A DNA stretch of 64,000 nt from Lottia gigantea. Taxonomy: Eukaryota; Mollusca; Gastropoda; Lottiidae. Each line of letters begins with the position of its first letter. Within the stretch, counting starts at the first letter, position 1. The stretch lies in assembly GCF_000327385.1 (NCBI RefSeq), contig NW_008707025.1, positions 634,782-698,781 of the forward strand. The letters run 5' to 3'. The notes beneath the pieces were generated by a model, which saw nothing but the letters and a program-made list of their open reading frames with translations, ran no database searches and had not been told where the DNA came from. A program made the translations under genes and the position numbers. This document shows, in pieces, positions 56,015 through 64,000 of the stretch.

Positions 56015-57868
56015 ATGGATTACACACACATGGTCAGTAACGAAATAGAACGTGCTGAGAAATTTCGAAAAATCTTTCAAAATTCGAAAAATTTCAATTC
56101 GCATGTTGTGTCGAGTGCCAGTAAGAATAACCTGCTTCTTGTAGAAACTTCAGAAATTGAAACGTATCTTAGTGAGGACAATGAAAAGCATGTGCCATCG
56201 GTTTCATCTCATCTCGACTTTGATGGTGAAAACAATGTGGCACCAGTCAGTTTTATCGTAGCAAATGATTCAATTCAGTTTTTAGAGAGAGAAAAATTTG
56301 ACACAGAATATGTACAGGTTTCAAAAGATAATGGATCCACACAAAATTCAACTGGATCTGAAGTATCTTCAACACACAAAGTTCATCCTAAAGGATACAT
56401 TGAACATTCAATGGATAATGATAATCCAGCTGAACCTTTTTTACTGCCAACTGATGATGCTGGTTCTTTGTGGATTACCAAAGATAATAATCGTGATACG
56501 GATTCTGTACAATCTTCAACAGGTTATGATTCAAGGTCTGTTCCATCTACCAAAGATAATGAGTTTCTAACTGGGTCTGTGCATCTGACAGCATATGATA
56601 ATTGTTTACCGAGTTCTGTTCAGCCTTCAACAGATAATGATTGTCTAACTGGGTCTGTTCCGCCTTCAGCGGAAGATGATTGTCAGACTGGACTGCCTGT
56701 TCAGCCTATTACAGATAATGATTGTCAAACTGGTATGCCTGTTCAGCCTTCAACAGAAAATGATTATAAAACTGGGTCTTCTCAGGTTGCAACAGATAAT
56801 GATTGTCTAACTGGGTCTGTTCCGCCTTCAGCGGGAGATGATTGTCAAACCGAACTAACTGTTCAGCCTATTACAGATAATGATTGTAAAACTGGTATGC
56901 CTGTTCAGTCTTCAACAGAAAATGATTATCAAACTGGGTCTTTTCAGCTTGCAACAGATAATGATTGTCTAACTCTGCCTACACCAGATTTTCTAATTGG
57001 GTCTCTTCAACCAACAACAGATAATGATTGTCTAACTGGGTTTGTTCATCCTTCAACAGATAAAAACTGTTTATCTGGAACTCCTTTTCAGCCTACAGCA
57101 GATTATGGTCCGTCAAAAGCCATTACCCCCTTTGGATCTGCGCAATCTTTGGATAGGAAAGGAGATTTATATAAAGGACCACGGTCTATGACGCATGATA
57201 ATAAGAATCCGTCTGAATCGCCACCAGATATCTCCGATGATGACATTATGTATAAATTGGTATGGATGAGTTCTGATTTGAGTAGTTTTCAAGATGCTGT
57301 CCCCGTTACTACACCAACACAAAAACTTTTACGCTCATTGCGTTTCACTAGCTCTCTGGAATCTGTACCAGAGGACAAATGCGAAGACGTAGTCGAATCT
57401 TGTGAGAAAAGACACGGAAGACTGAATAAATTATTGACTTTTGAATCAAAATTCTTTGACGAGAGCTATACTTCTATGGAGTTGGAAATTGTGTTAGACT
57501 CGGATTTCGGTGACTTATCACCGGAAACACCACCTGGTTCTTTGGAAGCCGAGAGAAGAACTTGTTTAACTAACCACGAAGGATTTGTTTCAGCAGTCTC
57601 AAATAGAAATTCCCTTGAACAAAACATTCACAAGGAAGATAATGACGGTCATGTTTGTGTGGAAAGTGACGATGAATTTGTGGTAATAGAGATGCCAGAG
57701 AATAAAATTCCTGATAGTGATAGTGGAATTTTCTCAGATATATCGGAGGTACACAGTGATCGAGCTAGTACAGAAGATCCAGAGTCCAGCATCAACAGCA
57801 CATTACAACCGACGGATAATGGAAAGAATGAGATTAAGAAAACTACCAAGAGCACTAGAATGTATCGA
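56015..57868 (+). CDS. Candidate first coding exon C: long acidic repeat-bearing N-terminus
   Basis: ATG at 56015 opens 618 codons, ending CGA|GTAAGA at 57868, a phase-0 donor; the frame stops 24 nt into the intron. The product is acidic and Ser/Thr-rich with no signal peptide or membrane segment. Residues 17-33 (EKFRKIFQNSKNFNSHV) match the start of candidate D (LFRKLFSSSRKIKEHV). Residues of about 186-355 are a 13-14-residue tandem repeat built on VQPSTDNDCQTG, with a four-unit higher-order duplication. DSGIFS at 569-574 fits the beta-TrCP phosphodegron pattern. The family is not recognised. The donor and similarity to D argue for a 5' exon of a larger gene, not a stand-alone gene. Confidence 0.65.
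56655..56985 (+). repeat. Coding higher-order tandem repeat in exon C
   Basis: Four ~40-nt units (VPPSAEDDCQTG, VQPITDNDCQTG, VQPSTENDYKTG, SQVATDNDCLTG) occur twice in succession, about 56655-56818 and 56819-56985. They form a ~165-nt second-order repeat with a few substitutions. Confidence 0.85.
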
Positions 57869-58917
57869 GTAAGAAATCTTTATATATTCTATTAGATTCT
57901 AGTGTTTACTTCAGTGGTGGATATTTTACAAAAAAGGATAAGATCAATACTGATTCATTGATATAGGTAAATAGGCAATCGGAACTACATAGGCTAACGT
58001 CACTGTGCTGATAACATTTCCAAAACATTTGGTCAAAATTATCCTTTCTACTCCTTTGGTGACTGAACTGTTCAACAGGTTCTGAGTATTGTTCTAGGTT
58101 TTTATGTAATTGTAACAGATATCATCTCTATTATATTTCTCATAATTTCTTCCATAATTTTAAAAACTGCAAGGCGAGGACAAGTTTGCAATGTGTAACA
58201 GATTCTTTTATAGATACATCAAACGTTGGACATGTATTAGAATTATATAATAGATTTTTACTGAATTAACCAAACGTAATATGACTCAACACAAAAAGGA
58301 TGATTTGCAAATAATGTAATTTTTTATGATTTCGTGGTTGATACAATCTTTTCCCATGGTTTCATCATAAACATCTCGTCTAAAAACAACGTCTAAAATG
58401 CTCTTCTACCAAAAATGACTCTGTAAAGAAGAATTAATGTTATTATTATGTTTATTTTATATCATTTGGTTTACTTCCTTTGGTGTTTTCTTAGACAATG
58501 CTCATCCAAGTGTATGTATATTAACGACAAACTGGATACATCATACCGATTTGCCGTCTGATTCGGCTTCTGTAATTCCAGAATTAAAAATTAAAGCCAT
58601 GTTTGCCTGATATTCATCCTAAGGCTAGAGAGACCCTGTTTTAAATCCTTTTAAATAATTTATGATACTATATAGCATCTTAGTTCCACTGTTCTTGCTG
58701 TTAATATTATACATGTATTTGTATACAAATTGTTAAGCTCAGGTGGCAAAATTTCACTTGTCACTTGTTATTACTTTCATTGTGTTGATTTATCAGAAAA
58801 CTAGGAATAACTAGATACTAGGAACATGTGATATGACATGTAACATTATTCTTGAAAAACTAACCAAGATTTTAAGAAAGACTGTAACATCTGATTGGAT
58901 AATAATGCTTAATTTAA
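57869..58917. other. Intron-like, no features seen
   Basis: AT-rich sequence after the exon C donor. No exon, repeat family or element could be supported. Confidence 0.4.
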
Positions 58918-58985
58918 AGATGTTGTAAAGATGTTTTCTAAATTTTTGTATGTCGGAGACACTGATAGCAACAAGTTCATTCATC
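58918..58985. mobile_element. CRE-family MITE, left end fragment
   Basis: 'agatgttgtaaagatg', 'ttttctaaatttttgtatg' and 'gagacactgatagca' match the left end of the family. The rest is lost. Confidence 0.55.
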
Positions 58986-59079
58986 AAATATGAAGACAAT
59001 CAGTTAAATCGGATGAACAGATTTAAATGTACACACAGAGAAAGAGTTGATACATCCAAACTTACAATACAATACTATA

Positions 59080-59588
59080 CCGAAACATCTATCTCTATTC
59101 CAGCCTCTGATAGCTATTTGTATAGATGCCCGCGGGTGTAGAGACAGAAAAAATAGGCCCTGTTAAATGGGAACATTCCGCATCTCCGTATATAGGTGCG
59201 GCGGAGGTTTTAATTCTATCAAGATACCTCGGATCTGCAAAACCCGGATATATTTGGAAAGATGAATATTTTTGTAGTTCAGTCATATCATCATTTTTCT
59301 CTAAACCATTTATTTTTTTTTTAAAATGAAACTGATCTGGCATCGTCATTTAAAACAGCATACGCAGCCAAAAGTTCAAAGGCCACAGAGTCATGTGATA
59401 CTAACAAAACGAAAGTTGCCGTGATGCCCAACACTAATTTACAATCATCGTAAAGGTAATTTAATATTTTCTTAAAAAACGCATCTTCAGTAGTGTGGAA
59501 AAATCCCCGTTTAACAGGTTTTTGTCTGACTGACACCAACTGACAACTGTCAAAATATCAGAGACTGGAATAGCGGCAGATATTTCGG
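59080..59588. mobile_element. DNA-transposon-like element with ~35-bp inverted ends
   Basis: The left end reads 'ccgaaacatctatctctatt' then 'ccagcctctgata'. The right end, reverse-complemented, reads 'ccgaaatatctgccgctatt' then 'ccagtctctgatat'. It is 509 bp. ORFs of 62-84 codons lie inside on both strands, none resembling a known transposase. Superfamily undetermined. Confidence 0.65.
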
Positions 59589-59831
59589 ACAAATGCATTA
59601 CATACACATGAAATTGCCATGTTCTTTTAGATATAAAATGTTACTAAGGACCACGAGACATTACTTAACAAAAAAAATCGGAAGTGATGTGGTGACATTC
59701 CTAAATATAGGTTAAAATGAAAGATATTCATAATTATGGATATGAGTCTGATACAGGTTTCATTATGAACGTCTGAATGAAATTATCTACATATACATAT
59801 ATAATTTAATAACCATTTATCATTTTTATAC

Positions 59832-60415
59832 GCCCACATGAAAATAAAGACGTATATTGCTGTCGCCGCTGTCCTGTGGTCCGCCAACATTTCTTGTGAA
59901 CACAATAGACAATACAACTTTTATCTGAATTTAATAAAACTTGTAATTTTTTATATGATGAGACCTTGGTCATATTCGAATTTCACGATTTTTCGATAAA
60001 CGGTTTCGTGTTATGATTTAGGAAAAACTCGTCAAAATTTGTTTATAAACACAAAAGAGATTGCAGTTTTTATCTGATTTTAATGACATTTGGTGTGATT
60101 ATTTATATTGACGAGATCTTGGTCAAGTTCGAATTTGACGATTTTTCGATGAACGGTTGTTGAGTTATTGCCCTTGACTTAGAAAAAAATGTCAAAATTT
60201 GTTTGTAAACACATGGAGACGACAGTTTTTATCTGATTTTAATGAAATTTGGTGTGATGATTTACATTAAGATCTTGGACTACTCTACTAATTTGAGGAT
60301 TTTTTCGATGAACGGTTTCTGGTTATTACCCTTGATTTAGGAAAAACTCGTCAAAGTTTGACGGTTTACCGATGAACTGTTTTTGAGTTATTGCCCTTGA
60401 CTTAAAAAAAAGAGA
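59832..60415 (+). repeat. Dispersed 'acgcccacatg' element, tandem inner units
   Basis: It begins 'tatacgcccacatgaaaat'. About four units of 110-180 bp follow, each with 'cagtttttatctgatttta', 'cgatttttcgatgaacgg' and 'gagttattgcccttgac'. The same element starts at 63585. It is widespread in molluscan DNA as far as I recall; class undetermined. Confidence 0.75.
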
Positions 60416-60689
60416 CTACATATTTCATGTTGTGGAAAACTCAGCATTAATAACTGAAAGCAAATATCCAAAAATTCGAACTTCATATAAATTATGAGAA
60501 AATGAGAAAAATCGTATTTTAGACTGTGTTATCATTTCTGACAGCTGTCAGTGGGCTTATGTTAACCTGGCAAGCATTTTGAATGTTCATTTACCTGAGT
60601 AATAATGATTAATATTTGGGTATATATACATAAAATTATATACAGATTGTTCGCTCAAATCTGTTGGTCTCTGCTATTCGAACAAAGTT

Positions 60690-61160
60690 CGATTTCGGTA
60701 GTATACATTGCCTTTGATGTTGAAATTCAGCGTTGATGTTAGTGGAACATTGTTGATGTTTGGAATTCAGTGTTGATGTTAAGGAACATTGTTGATGTTA
60801 AGGAACATTGTTGATATTTGAATTCATTGATGATGTTAGTGGAACATTGTTGATGTTCAGAATTCAGTGTTGATGTTAATGGGACATTGTTGATATTAAA
60901 ATTCATTGATGATGTTAGTGGAACATTGTTGATGTTCAGAATTCAGTGTTGATGTTAATGGAACATTGTTGATATCAAAATTCTTTGATGATGTCAGTGG
61001 AACATTGTTGGTGTTCAGAATTCAGTGTTGATGTCAATGAAACATTGTTGGTGTTCAGAATTCAGTGTTGATGTCAATAAAACATTGTCGGTGTTCAGAA
61101 TTCAGTGTTGATGTCAATGAAACATTGTTGATGTTCAGAATTCAGTGTTGATTTTGCTGG
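60690..61160. repeat. 40-bp minisatellite upstream of exon D
   Basis: About eleven units built on 'gaattcagtgttgatgtcaa' and 'tgaaacattgttggtgttca' (40 bp, with shorter variants on the left). It ends about 90 bp before the exon D start codon, so it lies in the putative promoter or 5' UTR. Confidence 0.9.
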
Positions 61161-61249
61161 TATTTTGTTAATGTTGCTAGTTCAGCCACCTGTTGAAATG
61201 TTTAACTGTGTAGTGTTTTAAAGGATTTTAATGCACTTTTCTTGTCAAA

Positions 61250-62041
61250 ATGGCAGGCACAACAAATAATGATAATGATAAAAATAGGATCAGCTTATTT
61301 CGGAAATTGTTTAGTTCCTCTAGGAAAATCAAAGAACATGTTGCATCTAGTGAAAACGTAGAGGGGTCAACATTATTTTTAGATCCTCCAACTACTCGCG
61401 AGGAGCTACCAGAGCGGAACAATTCTTCTGGAGAGTCAACAGACTGTCATTCTAACAAAGTAGATGCACATGTATCTTTGAATCGTGTTGATCCGTTAGA
61501 ATATCCCACAAATATTTCAAAACTTTGTGAATTAATTCATTCTACGAGTGTCAATGAGGAAATCGTTGAGATAAATACAGATATGATTGAAATTACACAA
61601 CAATGTGATCCAAGTTCTAAAGATTTTTCAAACCGCGAATCCACATATACATCCACTGGTCTATTTTACGTGGCAGAGGATCAGAACCTAGAACTACTGT
61701 CGGATTTACTAAATGAGTCTTCAGTTTCGTCAAGTGTTGAAGATGGTGCTTGTTTGACGTCCGGTTCATGCAAGGACGACTTTGAAGCTGAATCAAACGT
61801 CGTGATGAAATGTAAAAGAGAACAATCAGCAGAACCTACTTTGGATAGCATTAGATTGTCTTCAGTCCTTCACAGTCCTGAAATCGATGGCAGCGACACA
61901 CTTTTCTTAAGTGAAATGAAATATACAGAACAGCAGGATGAGGAAACTGGGGCTAAAGATGACAATTTGACAAAAGTGGAAATAAATAAAATAATCAAAG
62001 AGGAAGAAACATCACCGATAGAAACGACGACACCAAAAAGA
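61250..62041 (+). CDS. Candidate first coding exon D: acidic N-terminus, paralogue of C
   Basis: ATG in strong context (caaa ATG G) opens 264 codons, ending AGA|GTAAGA, a phase-0 donor; the frame stops five codons later. The start MAGTTNNDNDKNRISLFRKL continues FSSSRKIKEHVASSE, matching exon C residues 13-40 at the FRK(I/L)F, basic-pair and HV.SS positions. The rest is acidic and Ser/Thr-rich with no repeats, signal peptide or membrane segment. It ends in a TTTPKR stretch where C ends KSTRMYR. The family is unknown. Together with C it looks like a duplicated alternative first exon of a gene continuing right of the window. Confidence 0.65.
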
Positions 62042-62574
62042 GTAAGATTGTTCCAATAGACTTTCAACCATAATATTCATATTATAATTCTTCACTAGAT
62101 CAGACCAGACCAGATCATAATGTAGTGTCCATGAACTGCTAACATGATGTTAAATAGTTTACCTAGAAAGCCATTACTTGCAGAATTGTTTTTTTTTTGA
62201 TTTGTCAGAATTAAATAATACATGATACATTTTTTCTAAATCTTAAAAATTTGTCTAAATTCATCAAGAATGAAGTCTCTTCTGGAGTATTTTAGAGCTA
62301 ATAATAGAAAGCATGACAATTATTAAGATTTCACCGTGTCAAAATCCACCTTTTGAGTGTTAATGAGCAATAATTGTGGACGGAACACCGAAGATCGGCC
62401 ACAGGTGGTGAAAATATACGTTCCAAAATCGGTTCATCGTTCTAACTTTAATACAATTACGATATTTCGTGTTTCTAAACGCAAAATTCGCTCCAAATAT
62501 ATAAGTTAAATGAATATACTATTGGCTATTATATGCAAGACTTGTCGTAATTCTGATATTATTGAAACTTACAG

Positions 62575-62805
62575 ACTCACAGGGATAGATTCGCAATCCG
62601 TTTGACCAATCGTACTTTTTGTTTTTTTAGCCAGGCTTAACAGTAAAAGGCGTTCACAGCTCACCGTCGAAATTTCAGACTTCCAATCCATGTGTGTCCA
62701 GAATTATCCGCGTTTGAAATTTTAAGACTGCCATTTATAGAAAATGCATATATAGAAATCGAAAGGATAACTACTAGTTTGAGGTATTTTTGAAGGGATT
62801 ATGCG
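62575..62805 (-). repeat. Unclassified dispersed repeat, reverse copy
   Basis: In reverse complement it starts 'ccttcaaaaatacctcaaac', then 'gtacgattggtcaaacgg'. It matches 34155-34400 and 39860-39965. Confidence 0.6.
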
Positions 62806-62917
62806 AATTTCTTTCATTTCTAGTTTTTTTGAAGACTATTTACATAATACATGTATTAAAGACATTGGCGAACCTGTCCCTGTATCATGTTAAATTAAAA
62901 TGAAAATAATATAGAAA

Positions 62918-62990
62918 TGAAATGAATGGAGTTTTACGTCTTACTTTCTGCACCATGTGGGCTAATGAAGACGGGAAAACTATAGAGGTC
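62918..62990 (-). mobile_element. SINE 3' end fragment, minus orientation
   Basis: 'atggagttttacgtcttact' and 'ctgcaccatgtgggcta' match the reverse complement of the SINE 3' end. Confidence 0.65.
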
Positions 62991-63584
62991 TATATCGCTA
63001 TGATTTTTATTTCAGCTAGTATAATCTCATTTCCATAACGTAAAATACATTTTGCTGTCATAAAAAACAATTTTCATATTTAAAGTCATTATGATATTGA
63101 ATACAAAGATAAAGTGGGCTCTTGGGAAATTACCCAAAACTCTAGTTTGTTACTTTGCTTTTCATTTTAATCATGAAGAAATATGAAGTATTGATGGAAC
63201 AAACAGTGCGATATTGTAAAATAAAGTATTGTCAAAATTTTATTTGGAAAATATGAACAAAATTGGTGCAAGGCAAACAATATGCATAATATTTTTGAAT
63301 GTTTTTGCAACCGACATCTGTCAAAATAATCACCTACTTCCTTACTGATTCGACTTAATACGTTCTATTATAGTACAACTGCATACAGTTTGCATCATGG
63401 CTTGGGGCATTACGTGCTTCGGATCTCTTTATGTACTTCGAATTTGACTGTGTTTATTATTATTTACTTGGATTTGAAATCAGATCAATGTGTTTGTACC
63501 ACAAACAAACTGGCTCGAGTGGTTTTTTCAGTAATAATATTTATTCGCCTCCTATCGATACAATATATACAAATTTTGCTCACT

Positions 63585-64000
63585 TTTTATACGCCCACAT
63601 GAATATGGTCCGTCCGTCGGTCGGTCCGTCCGTCCGTCAACATCTCTTGTAGAGACTACAGTTTTCATCTGATGCTTTAGATTGATAAGATCTCGGACAA
63701 GCTCTAACTTGACGCATTTTCGATGAACGGTTTTTGAGTTATTGCCCTTGACTTTGTAAAAACGCGTCAAAATTTGTAAAAAATAGTTCGTGAGCAGGAT
63801 TGAAGCTACAGTTTTTAACCGATTCTGATGAAATTTGGTGTGATCTTTGGAATTGATAAGATCTCGGACAAGTTCTAACTTGACGCATTTTAGATGAAAT
63901 GATTTTGAGTTATTGCCCTTGACTTTGTAAAAAGCGCGTCAAAATTTGTTCGTGAGCACAATAGAAGCTACAGTTTTCAACCGATTCTGATGAAACTGGG
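63585..64000 (+). repeat. Dispersed 'acgcccacatg' element, cut by the window end
   Basis: It begins 'tatacgcccacatgaatatg', followed by a cgtccgtcggtcggtccgtc stretch. Two and a half ~140-bp units follow ('cagttttcatctgatg', 'ctcggacaagctctaacttg', 'gagttattgcccttgac'). It continues past the window. Confidence 0.8.

Overview
The window is AT-rich animal genomic DNA. It has spliced protein genes with short introns and many SINEs, MITEs and minisatellites. The repeats (tRNA-derived SINEs, and a dispersed element that opens with an 'acgcccacatg' motif and a cgtccgtc stretch) and the gene content suggest a mollusc or another lophotrochozoan. Species cannot be named from sequence alone. I recognised no retrovirus-like, Polinton or other virus-like element.

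Layout. 1-5335: repeats, probably intron of a minus-strand gene whose signal-peptide exon is at 5336-5441. 7633-9513 (-): a three-exon gene matching the vertebrate protein called POLR1D isoform 2. 11068-24191 (+): a complete 22-exon Kidins220/ARMS gene (ankyrin repeats, KAP P-loop NTPase with four membrane segments, SAM-like domain), with one apparent 1-nt frameshift in exon 2. 26800-36020 (-): a complete MOSPD2 gene (CRAL-TRIO, MSP domain, C-terminal membrane anchor), tail-to-tail with Kidins220. 38179-42092 (-): a two-exon class B/Methuselah-like 7TM receptor with a somatomedin-B-like N-terminus. 42100-46700: mostly satellite DNA, plus one isolated cysteine-rich exon. 46793-62041 (+): four candidate 5' coding exons, all ending in phase-0 splice donors. 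Two of them (618 and 264 codons) are paralogous. They look like alternative first exons of one or more genes continuing to the right of the window.

Most distinctive features. Splice-junction fragments are tandemly duplicated in two genes: the Kidins220 exon 19 donor and the MOSPD2 exon 2 acceptor. Kidins220 intron 8 also holds a decayed copy of exon 9. A MITE with a TTA target duplication sits precisely inside a minisatellite unit. A palindromic MITE family carries CRE (TGACGTCA) sites in its arms. An array of alternative acidic first exons of unknown identity fills the right-hand side.

How the genes relate: Kidins220 (membrane signalling scaffold), MOSPD2 (ER contact-site tether) and the 7TM receptor are membrane proteins with no evident shared pathway. 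Their adjacency is probably positional.
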